64,000 nucleotides of DNA from Przewalskia tangutica (Eukaryota > Streptophyta > Magnoliopsida > Solanales > Solanaceae), in the NCBI GenBank assembly GCA_029844215.1, contig CM056738.1, positions 44,652,388 to 44,716,387 of the forward strand, read 5' to 3'. The notes beneath the pieces are model-generated. The model saw nothing but the letters and a program-made list of their open reading frames with translations. It was not told where the DNA came from and ran no database searches. Below are positions 11,670-20,450 of this stretch, in pieces; positions within the stretch are counted from its first letter, which is position 1, and each line of letters opens with the position of its first letter. The translations under genes and the position numbers were made by a program.

Positions 11670-11935
11670 ACTGCTTAGATAGCGCTTTTAAAAAACGCTA
11701 TCTAAGTATCAGCTTACATAGCGCTTTATCAAATTTTCAAATTAAAAAAGAAACAATCTAACAAAAAATATAGCCATAGCGCTTTGCGGAAATTTTAATC
11801 GAAGCCCTATGCAAGTTACTCCTTGCATACGCTTATTTAAAGCGCTATTAGAATTTACATTACCTAATTAATTTATTAATATAATAATATAAATATTCCC
11901 ACTTAGATAGCGCTTGTGGAAGCGCTATTTAAGTT
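11670..11935. repeat. Subterminal repeats of the CACTA element
   Basis: The words ATAGCGCTT and its complement AGCGCTATT or close variants occur about seven times (near 11677, 11693, 11718, 11778, 11840, 11908 and 11923). In CACTA elements such clustered short repeats near the ends bind the transposition proteins; that function here is inferred. Confidence 0.6.
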
Positions 11936-12681
11936 GTAAAGAATTACAAAAACGAAATTAAGCCAATTCATTCCACATAGTCCAAAGACCTAAACTCTTC
12001 GCCCAAAACGAAAATTTCATCTCGCCAGCTAATTCCATCTCGCCCCTGAAATTATCCCCAAGTGTAATACCAATTTCAAGCTCAGTCGATTTGCAATTAT
12101 CCCCCAATTGCAATACCAATTGAAAATATTTTCAATTAAGGATTTAGTTGCCAAGAGTTGAGTTAGTGAATTGAAGGAAGTTCGAGCGTCAAGGTATGTT
12201 TCAATGTTTGTGTTCAGTAGAGTTTTCACGGGTTTGAAGTGTATATTTGTTTGAGAAACAATACTTTTCATTCATTATATTTAGCCTCAATTTTGAGTTT
12301 ATGATTGAAGTGTATATTGATAATTGTGAAGAACGAAACCCATTTAACCTCAATTTCCAGATTATGATTGAATATTTGATGATTTCTGAATTTTGTATCT
12401 TATTTTATAAATTATTAATGAATGAGATCTTCTCGATTTTTTGTAGATTTTTTAAAAATTGAAAGACAAATTGCTTGGATTGCATTCAGAATGTATTATT
12501 GTACATTCGAAGTTAATTTATCTTTATTATGCTTTACGTGAGGGGAAGTCGTGCCTAAAAGACTTTATATGTGTTTAAGATTCTTATATATGTACTATGT
12601 GAGGGGAAGTCGAGCCTTGAAGACTTCAAATGTGCTTTAAATTCATTGTTGTATTATCTGGTTTTTGTAGTATTGTTCTTG

Positions 12682-12949
12682 ATGAATCGAGACTGGGTAA
12701 ATGCGGATCAATTATCTGAAGAGTATAAGAAATGGGTGAAGGAGTTTTGTGCTCATGCAACCAAGAATGCTAAAAATCCATTGTACATTAAATGTCCGTA
12801 TCGAAGTGTCTAAGTTGTCAAAGTTGAAAAGGCAATTCAATAAATTAGAGAAAGACATGATCGAGATGAAGTCTAAAGGCTATCAGCCTATGGTGCCTTC
12901 TTGTGGTTCTAGTCATATGGATAATTTCGATGTGAAGGATGCCATGGAT
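12682..12949 (+). pseudogene. CACTA gene exon 1a: transposase-associated domain
   Basis: The ATG at 12682 starts MNRDWVNADQLSEEYKKW and reaches NPLYIKCPYRSV, the opening of the transposase-associated domain found at the N-terminus of many CACTA proteins. The usual Cys-rich continuation is missing; a frame change near 12808 leads into a charged, coiled-coil-like segment (KLKRQFNKLEKDMIEMKSKG) and then an Asp-rich tail. This suggests an internal deletion joined two parts of a larger protein. The exon is interrupted at 12949 by a solo LTR and resumes at 14703. Confidence 0.65.
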
Positions 12950-12954
12950 TCTAA

Positions 12955-14702
12955 TGTCACGATCCAATTCACAAGTCTTGATGGCACCTACCCTATTCCC
13001 CCGAGTAGGCGAACCATGTTCTCATTAACAAGTTAAATCAGCGGAAGATAAATAAAGAAAAGAACTATAAGGTCTTAAATACTTAATTCCCCAAAATCTG
13101 GTCAAAAGGGTACAAGAGCGCTAAACATGGTCTGAATAGAAGTCTGAAAATACCCGAAGGCTACATATTGTCTGTCAGTAACCAAAGAAAAATGGAATTA
13201 ACTAAGAAGCCCTTCAGGGGCCACGGACGACCAAGTAGCTCACCCTGAATAACTAGAAGATGTCCACCTCGCGGATCAGCCACGGGGCGTAGAATCGAAC
13301 TCGATCGCATCGCACTCAACAAAAGTGCAGCAAGAGTAGTATCAGTATAACACTAGTACCGGTAACCATCATAGGCCGACAATGATTAGATAACGCATGA
13401 AGAAGTTGAAACCAACAAGTAGCACATAGAGCAAACAGGTATGGTCACATATCATATACAAGTAGAATGTAAAGAAATCATGAAACAACCAGGACAGATA
13501 AAATTCACCAGATGATTAGTCAAATATACGAGCAAATGCATGCACTGCAATACAATAGTCACCTCACTCCACTCTCGTACACGCATGCTAAGGCAGCGCC
13601 TCAAGCCATGACCCATGGGGGACCCGTGAAGTCCATGTACCACTCGTGCTCTCTGACATAAACCTCGAAGGCTATCAATCACTCTCAATCTCCGGCAAAG
13701 ACCTCGGAGTCACTCAATCACTCTAAATCTCCGGCAAAGACATCGAAGCCACTCAATCTCCGGCAAAGACCTCGGAGTCACTCAATCACTCTCAACACAT
13801 CTCATTAATATAAAATCGACGAGTACAAGTGATATCACTGTCCTGCATTCAACTATCACCATTACAATTTAGAAAACAATAACAGACGCAACATGATAAC
13901 ATAAAAATATGAAGTCAATGAGTTATTTCATGCGAGCAATACGAAAATAACAAATTGTTAACTTTATATAGCCATTTTACGTAACATAAACACAGTGTGC
14001 TGACAAGTAAGGTAAGGTCATGACAAAATGTAATGAAAAAGTTGTTACACATTTATCATATGACAGATTTCATGTTAAACGAATGACACATGATAGTGAT
14101 ATGCATACTATTGACGAACCAACGTAATTGGAATTTATCTCCACTTCATGCCCGAAGGCCTATCATGCTATCCCCGTCACTTCCTACAACTACATACGAT
14201 TCTCTAATCAAAGTATAACTAGAGTAAACCATAATCTACCTCAATGCCGAGCTTTAATCTTGCAGGCACTGATCCTAAACGACACGCCGAACCGTCTTGG
14301 AAAAACCTTGTTAATTTCCCCACCCTCTATTCTGCTTGTGGAGAGGGTTCCGTGCGACAACACTGGTTGAGGAAGGCGACGACACTGGTTGAGGAAGACG
14401 ACGACACTGGGTCCTCCCTTCTAACCCAGTTGATGTCGTCCCTTTTCTTTTCTCCTCTTCTAGCTATTAGGTTTTTCTTTTCCTCCTTTTTGTTTCTGCT
14501 GCATGTTTCGCTCGTCTCCCCTCTCCCCTTTTTCTTATGTATCTCCCGCGCCCCACGAGAAGGATAGTGGGCTTGGCCCACTTACTCACTCAACTAATTT
14601 CATGCACAATTTATATATAAAAATATATATAATAAAATACCCTATAGTTCCATACCCATTGTTGTAATTTTAAAGTGTTAAACGACCAAACGGGTCGTTA
14701 CA
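12955..14702 (-). mobile_element. Solo gypsy LTR inside the CACTA exon
   Basis: 1748 bp flanked by the exact 5 bp duplication TCTAA (12950-12954 and 14703-14707). It begins TGTCACGATCCAA and ends GGGTCGTTACA, so on the minus strand it has the standard LTR form TGTAACGACCCG ... GTGACA. No internal region or second LTR exists, so it is the product of LTR-LTR recombination. It includes a short tandem array (13680-13795) with the word TCTCCGGCAAAGAC. Small open frames at 14128-14581 are not supported as genes. Confidence 0.85.
13680..13795. repeat. Minisatellite in the solo LTR
   Basis: Three units of roughly 30-50 bp share AATCTCCGGCAAAGAC followed by TCGGAGTCACTCAATCA or a close variant. Confidence 0.7.
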
Positions 14703-14744
14703 TCTAATGACGATGATGATGTTCCGAATGAGAATCTTCCTGAG
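14703..14744 (+). pseudogene. CACTA gene exon 1b (after the solo LTR)
   Basis: Coding sequence continues in the same frame once the LTR and one copy of TCTAA are disregarded: an Asp-rich run, then VPNENLPE, then a splice donor (GAG then GTATAT) at 14745. The acidic run spans the insertion point. Confidence 0.6.
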
Positions 14745-14816
14745 GTATATTAAGTGTTCATGTGTGGCTAATAAATATATTTATTAAATGAAGACTAACA
14801 TATTGTTCATTGCTAG

Positions 14817-15069
14817 GGTCCGACTAAATGTTATTTGTACGTTAAGAATCCCTGTAGATATGTTGGGCAGGGTATTTTGCATAATGGCCCGAATGAGGTT
14901 CTTCATGGTGTTCCACTGTCAGAAGGTTATGCGAGGATACAATTTGAGGTGGTGGAAGAATCTGAGAAACAGTCAGAGGTGCCGCAACGTACTGATGAAG
15001 TTAGGACTATAAGAGAAGTTGTTGGACATTTCATTCATGGCCAAAAAGCTTGTGTCTTTGAAAATAGAG
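14817..15069 (+). pseudogene. CACTA gene exon 2 (DUF8039-like domain)
   Basis: After an acceptor (TTGCTAG) the frame reads GPTKCYLYVKNPCRYVGQG, then LHNGPNEVLHGVPLSEGYAR and a V-rich stretch ending FENR before a GTAAAT donor. The pattern (cysteine-containing strand, ATG-like repeat, HGVPL, then a TVRDAVG-like segment, here TIREVVG) fits the domain that precedes the protease in many plant CACTA-encoded proteins. The exon is open throughout. Confidence 0.6.
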
Positions 15070-15368
15070 GTAAATGATCCACAACTTAATAAAGAATTAG
15101 TTGTTTAGTGAAGAATTATTAACCAAAAAAGACTTGATATTTGGTAGTTGGTACTCAACTATAGGAATGGATAACCAAAACAGACAACTACCTTGAGGTT
15201 AAGGATGGATACAAATGCAAGACATCGTCATTATATCGCATACGCTTTTCTTGCCGCTTGGTATCCGCCATTTTCTGGATATTGCTTATTGATTCTGAAA
15301 ATATGATTGAAGAATATACTAGAATTAACCTTACTGATATATGGTCATCCAAAATTCTTTGTTTGTAG

Positions 15369-15679
15369 TGTCCACCTCTTAAGAAGATGGATAAGAGGAG
15401 TCAGAAAGTTCCTATAGGTGCTACAGCTACTTTGAAAACCGTGGAGTCAACACTTTGTGCTAATGCATTAGGTTATCCCAAGTGTGGAGATTCTCCTCAC
15501 GATCCTATGATGCTGCATTTTTTGCGTCTCGCATTCCTAACTATTGTGACCAACATAGAAGTTCTCATGGAAGTATATTTTGATGGAGATCCTTGGAATG
15601 AATATATAGTTCATGAACATATCTTGGAGATTTTGGATGATGGATGGCTAAGTGCTTCAAGCATTGCATTCTATATTAG
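15369..15679 (+). pseudogene. CACTA gene exon 3
   Basis: The exon is bounded by a TTTGTAG acceptor and a GTAATA donor. It starts CPPLKKMDKRSQKVPIG and ends with an acidic and aromatic block (VYFDGDPWNEYIVHEHI... then SASSIAFYIR). The final part corresponds to the segment just upstream of the Ulp1-like fold in related proteins. Open throughout. Confidence 0.55.
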
Positions 15680-15773
15680 GTAATAAAAAATTATTAAAAA
15701 TTGTCCATCTTATTTTATATAAAATATGTTATATAAATATTTTATAAAACTTATGTATTATGCATTGTTTAAG

Positions 15774-15947
15774 GTATTTAGGTGAAGTTTATCTTTCCGA
15801 GAATGTCGAGTTGGCCAACAAGTTTTCTTTTGTGTCGCCCCATATTGCGCCCATGATAGGTAGTGAAACATCGTCCAATCATTTGATCGAATGTCTGCTC
15901 AACTATGAAAGAAAAAACCATCTATTATTGGTGCCACATAATGTTGG
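15774..15947 (+). pseudogene. CACTA gene exon 4
   Basis: Acceptor TTTAAG and donor GGTGAG bracket an open exon reading RYLGEVYLSENVELANKF, ending LLVPHNVG, the region immediately before the catalytic His of the protease-like domain. Confidence 0.55.
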
Positions 15948-16153
15948 GTGAGTTTTAACATAATATTTAATTATTATATGTTGTCTTCAGTTATTTCTAG
16001 CCTTCTAGGCATGCTTTTACTTGACATTATCTTAATTGAGTTTTCATAATTTACTTAAGTACTCTTTTCGCATGATTATTGTATTAGACATTACAAGGCC
16101 ACATATATTGTAAATGAACTGATAATACAATAAACTTTTCAAATATTATGTAG

Positions 16154-16267
16154 TTCACATTGGGTATTGGTTGGTATCAATACCCAAATGGAGGTGATAT
16201 ACTTTATGGATCCAGCTCCGAAATCCAGCTATTCACAACGTCCGGATTTGAAAAACTTTATTGAAAT
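16154..16267 (+). pseudogene. CACTA gene exon 5: Ulp1-like, catalytic His and Asp
   Basis: The exon reads HWVLVGINTQMEVIYFMDPAP: a His-Trp pair, a beta-strand and then the Asp of the C48 (Ulp1/SENP) cysteine protease fold. It continues to DLKNFIEM. Clean GT-AG borders. Confidence 0.65.
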
Positions 16268-16349
16268 GTAATTAGCTCTTTAATTTTTTTACATTACTAA
16301 TTTATATATATATATATATGTATAATATTGTTTACTTTAAACAAAATAG

Positions 16350-16431
16350 GGGTATGTTAGGGTACCGGACTCTTAAAGGTGTTAGTCTCAGTAAGGCGGT
16401 ATACAATAGATTCAGTTGGTCAAATATTCAG
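16350..16431 (+). pseudogene. CACTA gene exon 6
   Basis: A short open exon (GMLGYRTLKGVSLSK, ending FSWSNIQ) between acceptor AAAATAG and donor GTATTT. It lies between the Asp-bearing and Cys-bearing exons of the protease-like domain. Confidence 0.5.
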
Positions 16432-16506
16432 GTATTTACTTTGAAATTTTGAAAATTGTTATATAAGATATGATAATAAATTAATATTGGACGTTATTTT
16501 CCATAG

Positions 16507-16602
16507 TGTCTAAGACAGATCGATAGCATTCATTGTGGTCATTATATTTGCTGTTTTATTGAGGATATTTTGAGTTCGGGTGATACAAGTATTCCTCTTT
16601 AT
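16507..16602 (+). pseudogene. CACTA gene exon 7: Ulp1-like, catalytic Gln and Cys
   Basis: CLRQIDSIHCGHYICCF has the Gln, five residues, then Cys-Gly spacing of C48 proteases. With exon 5 the His-Asp-Gln-Cys set is complete. The exon ends STSIPLY-like at a GTAAGT donor. That exon end and donor are repeated at 17457-17477 and 18346-18366 by a tandem duplication. Confidence 0.65.
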
Positions 16603-16714
16603 GTAAGTATATCGATCTTCATTTTATACTTGGCAGTATGACAATATTTTGAGTTATCAACGGGTTTACTCCTAGATCAATAAAATCATGCACATATCAT
16701 ATAGTAGGTATTTC

Positions 16715-17391
16715 TTAAAAAGTAAATGATCTGGGACATTGTTCTACATTGTTTAGGACAACAAACTTATTTTCAACTTGCACAGTAGATATTGCTCCTT
16801 TATTGTTACCCCTCTTATATCCATTATCATTATCCCTAACTTTTTTGTGCTTCACCCATGGATATTGCACTACCTCACCACTTGATAAGACTCTAGGCAC
16901 ATACTTCTGAATAGGGAACCTTTGTTGAGCTTCTACATTGCTCTTCTCCTTTCTTATATTTTCTCCATTAGGAGAAGCTGCATTAATATCTTATATCTCC
17001 TTTCTTGTATCTTCTTCAGCATCCTTGAACATTTCACGATGATGAAGACGACATTCTTCTATGGAATAACCTTGCATCTTGCATTCTGTGTAATATTTTG
17101 GAAGAGAGTCATATTGAATCTTCACCTTCATTAGTCTAATCATCTTAGTCACTTTATCTCAATTTTCAGCATCACAAACTTTGGTAAATCCCCTAACATA
17201 TCCACTTGAACCTTTTACTCTAGCACAACTGGGCATAGTTTTATTAACAGTAGCCATATCTAGTTTCAAAGGCTTGCCAACAATAGCCGATAGTGAAAAC
17301 AATGACTCTTTAACAAATAATAATGGTAATAGGTTAGGGAATGAGATTGATGCCACTGTTTGTGATGTTTCTTCATCCACATTAAACTTAG
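16715..17391 (-). pseudogene. LINE ORF1 (DUF4283 type) fragment, copy 1
   Basis: On the minus strand the order is LLPLLFVKESLFSLSAIVGK, PLKLDMATVNKTMPSCARVK, then a stop near 17165, then IQYDSLPKYYTECKMQGYS, a decayed CCHC knuckle whose first Cys and His are lost, then EECRLHREM and a basic tail. This is the gag-like ORF1 protein of plant L1 LINEs, which binds RNA. Several in-frame stops and no ORF2. The piece sits in antisense in the last intron of the CACTA gene. Confidence 0.7.
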
Positions 17392-17588
17392 AATCATAAA
17401 TAAAAGGTCTTATCTGGTAAGCAAATTCATCTTTTGATTTAAGATAGTAAGCATCTATACAAGTATTCCTCTTTATGTAAGTATATCTACCTTCAATTTA
17501 TACTTGGCAGTATGATAATATTTTGGGTTATCAACGGGTTTACTCTTAGATCAATAAAATCATGCACATATCATATAGTAGGTATTTC

Positions 17589-18280
17589 TTAAAAAGTAAA
17601 TGATCTGGGACATTGTTCTACATTGTTTAGGACAACAAACTTATTTTCAACTTGCACAGTAGATATTGCTCCTTTATTGTTACCCCTCTTATATCCATTA
17701 TCATTATCCCTAACTTTTTTGTGCTTCACCCATGGATATTCCACTACCTCACCACTTGATAAGACTCTAGGCACATACTTCTGAATAGGGAACCTTTTAT
17801 CGTGAAACCTTTGTTGAGCTTCTACATTGCTCTTCTCCTTTCTTATATTTTCTCCATTAGGAGAAGCTGCATTAATATCTTATATCTCTTTTCTTGTATC
17901 TTCTTCAGCATCCTTGAACATTTCACGATGATGAAGACGACATTCTTCTATGGAATGACCTTGCATCTTGCATTCTGTGTAATATTTTGGAAGAGAGTCA
18001 TATTGAATCTTCACCTTCATTAGTCTAACCATCTTAGTCACTTTATCTCAATTTTCAGCATCACAAACTTTGGTAAATCCCCTAACATATCCACTTGAAC
18101 CTTTTACTCTAGCACAACTGGGCATAGTTTTATTAACAGTAGCCATATCTAGTTTCAAAAGCTTGCCAACAATAGCCGATAGTGAAAACAATGAGTCTTT
18201 AACAAATAATAATGGTAATAGGTTAGGGAATGAGATTGATGCCATTGTTTGTGATGTTTCTTCATCCACATTAAACTTAG
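17589..18280 (-). pseudogene. LINE ORF1 (DUF4283 type) fragment, copy 2
   Basis: Near-identical second copy of the antisense LINE ORF1 piece, with the same stops, one GKLLKL/GKPLKL difference and 15 extra bases near 17797. Same interpretation as copy 1. Confidence 0.7.
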
Positions 18281-18605
18281 AATCATAAATAAAAGGTCTT
18301 ATCTGGTAAGCAAATTCATCTTTTGATTTAAGATAGTAAGCATCTATACAAGTATTCCTCTTTATGTAAGTATATCGATCTTCAATTTATACTTGGCAGT
18401 ATGATAATATTTTGGGTTATCAACGGGTTTACTCTTAGATCAATAAAATCATGCACATATCATATAGTAGGTATTTCTTAAAAAGTAAATGATCTGGGTC
18501 ATTGTTCATACCCAACCATATTTGTATGAGGTTATTTGTGTAAGTATGTTTATTTATTGGACGTTTCTATTCTAACTATGTTTTTGTAACATCTATGTTT
18601 TGCAG

Positions 18606-18718
18606 TTTGTTCATAGTTTACCACTCAAAGTTTATCCAACAAGCACAATGAATAATTTTCGAGTTAATTGGGCAGACTACTTGTACAATCGATTCCTCAA
18701 AGAAAAAATGAAAGGTTG
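18606..18718 (+). pseudogene. CACTA gene last exon
   Basis: After a TTTTTGCAG acceptor the frame reads FVHSLPLKVYPTSTMNNF, then RVNWADYLYNRFL and a basic end before TGA at 18716. This corresponds to the C-terminal helix after the protease-like fold. Exon 7 could splice to it from any of three donor copies. Confidence 0.55.
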
Positions 18719-18930
18719 AAGTTATTAGTTAGTATTTTGATGTAATTGTTGTCTATGTCGTATTGTTATTAGTTAATGATTGTAAGCTACTAATGATTGA
18801 GATACTATTTTAAATATATTATTATGTTTTATGCGAATGATTATATTATATTATATTTTGAATGAGTATTCTTTTGGTTATCTTTTTGATTTTTTATCCA
18901 TCCACGCACTCATTTAGTTCTACTAGAGGG
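18719..18930. other. 3' flank of the CACTA gene, no gene seen
   Basis: AT-rich sequence up to the copia insertion. I see no CACTA-type right terminus here. Confidence 0.4.
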
Positions 18931-18935
18931 TATAG

Positions 18936-19237
18936 TGTTAAACAGTGTCCGAAAATATCCGTCAGCGTCGCGGCCCTTAGGACACAGCGCTGCGGCTCAG
19001 GCCCACGTCCAGTGGGCTCTCGGGCAGGCCATATCCAGGGCCCACACGGTGTCCAGCAGTGGATACATTATTATTGTATATTTGGTAGACTTTGTCTTGT
19101 ACCATAATTAAAATTATAATATTACCTTAATTGTATAGAATAGGGTTTTAGATGTAAGTAGGAATATGATTCTCTTATTGTAACTTGTATATATATGCCT
19201 TCAATCAATAAGAATAATCAAGGGATTATTTCTTTCA
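18936..19237 (+). repeat. 5' LTR of the second copia element
   Basis: Runs from TGTTAAACAGTG to TTTCTTTCA. It contains a GC-rich block (18963-18997) followed by an AT-rich part with a TATATATATG run near 19189. Confidence 0.9.
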
Positions 19238-19255
19238 TGGTATCAAGAGTCTAGG
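19238..19255 (+). other. Primer binding site
   Basis: TGGTATCAAGAGTCTAGG directly follows the 5' LTR. It resembles the initiator Met tRNA 3' end used by copia elements (TGGTATCAGAGC) with small changes. Confidence 0.75.
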
Positions 19256-19309
19256 TTTTCTTTACCCTGCTTCCGCTCCTCAAATTTCTTCTCCTTTTTC
19301 TCTGTTTTT

Positions 19310-20130
19310 TTGCCAACGCCGCATCCCCTTTCTTCTCGGATTTATCCGACGCCGCAACTCTTCTCTCTCGAAAATCCTTTCTCACAAATTCTCTTCTCCG
19401 AATCTTGTTGTTCTATTCATCATGCCCTCACAGTTTCTAACATCAAGAGCGTCATCCCTATCGTTCCTGACCTAAAAAACGTCCAATATGGGACGTGGGA
19501 GGAATTATTTAAGATTCATGCCTTGGCACATGAAGTCATCCACTACATCATTCCTCCAACTCCTCCAAAGGAGGGTGATAAGGCGTCTACTTCTACGAAG
19601 GTTGTGCCCACTAAAGAAGCAGATCCAGAATTATGGGTCATGTTTGATGCCAATGTTCTTCAGTGGATTTATGACACTTTCTCCTTGGATTTTTTTTTAC
19701 AGATGATTATGGAACCCAACTCCACAGCTATGGTGGTGTGGGATCGATTGCGAGACATATTCCAAGATAATAGTCATTCTCGAATTGTTATCCTTGAGCA
19801 GAAATTCTCACAGGTGGCTATGACGAGTTTTCAAAACATTTCTTCTTAATGCAAACGACTCAAGGACTTGGCATACCAATTCAGCAACATGGGTTCTCCT
19901 GTTTCTAATAGTCGTCTAGTTCTTTGAAGGCTTGTTAGAGGCCTATAACAGTGTTGCTTCGGTTATTCGGCAGAGTAACCCCCTGCCAGGATTTTATCAA
20001 GTCCGTTCTATGCTTACTTTGGAAGAAGCTGGATTAGCTAAGAAAGTGGCTATTGGGGCCAGTCCTGTCGTCATGATGACTGCTTTCAATTTTTCTCCTT
20101 CTAATCCAGCCAATGTGACCTAAAATCACA
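19310..20130 (+). pseudogene. copia gag of the second element
   Basis: An open 179-codon stretch from 19310 contains the gag core: VQYGTWEELFKIHALAHEV near 19480, DPELWVMFDANVLQWIYDT near 19624 and VVWDRLRDIFQDNSHSR near 19735. TAA at 19847 ends it; gag homology continues in shifted frame (LEAYNSVASVIRQSNPLPGF near 19935) to about 20120 and into a Gly/Asn-rich tail. No zinc knuckle remains visible. Frame changes and stops make it non-functional. Confidence 0.75.
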
Positions 20131-20450
20131 ACAATTGGGGTGGTAAGAAGGGCCAAAATCTGAAGAATAATGGCGGCAATAACGGGGGCAACCGTCAGTA
20201 GCAGCAACAGTTCTGGAGTCCACATGGCCCCCTGTACAATCGCAGTGGATCCCAACGCCGCACAGCGCCGCATCTCCGCATTATAGCGCCGCGACGCCTT
20301 AGTATCGGCAAGACACGATCGCGCCCGCATTCTTCCCGTGCTAGACTCGGTTCGCACCGGTGGCGGCAAGAACAATCCAAGATACTTGGGCCGCGCCCCC
20401 ATCAGGCCCACCATGCAGTTGGCCCCACTCAGACCGACATTGAAGCAGCG

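Larger units (their letters stand above)
16583..18503. repeat. Tandem duplication, two full units plus a partial third
   Basis: Unit 1 is 16583-17456 (874 bp), unit 2 is 17457-18345 (889 bp), and a partial unit is 18346 to about 18503. Each begins with the end of exon 7 (ATACAAGTATTCCTCTTTAT) and its GTAAGT donor, then intron sequence, then a reversed LINE ORF1 fragment. Unit 2 has 15 extra bases near 17797. The units are nearly identical by eye, so the amplification is much younger than the decay of the host element. Confidence 0.85.
11644..18935 (+). mobile_element. Degenerate CACTA (En/Spm) element
   Basis: The left end reads CTACTACAGATTTCAGC, a decayed CACTACA-type terminus, exactly where the inverted-duplication arm breaks off. 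The next 280 bp carry about seven copies of an AGCGCT-containing word in both orientations, like CACTA subterminal repeats. The gene inside starts with the transposase-associated domain typical of this superfamily and ends with a Ulp1-like protease domain. No right terminus was found: the 3' flank runs into the copia insertion at 18936, so the right end may be lost or unrecognisable. It carries a solo LTR (12955-14702) and an amplified LINE fragment (16.6-18.5 kb). Confidence 0.6.

Noticed and set aside
14128..14581. Small genes in both strands near 14.3 kb
   Set aside because: They lie within a solo LTR with perfect target duplication; low-complexity Ser/Phe/Leu composition from a CT-rich tract.
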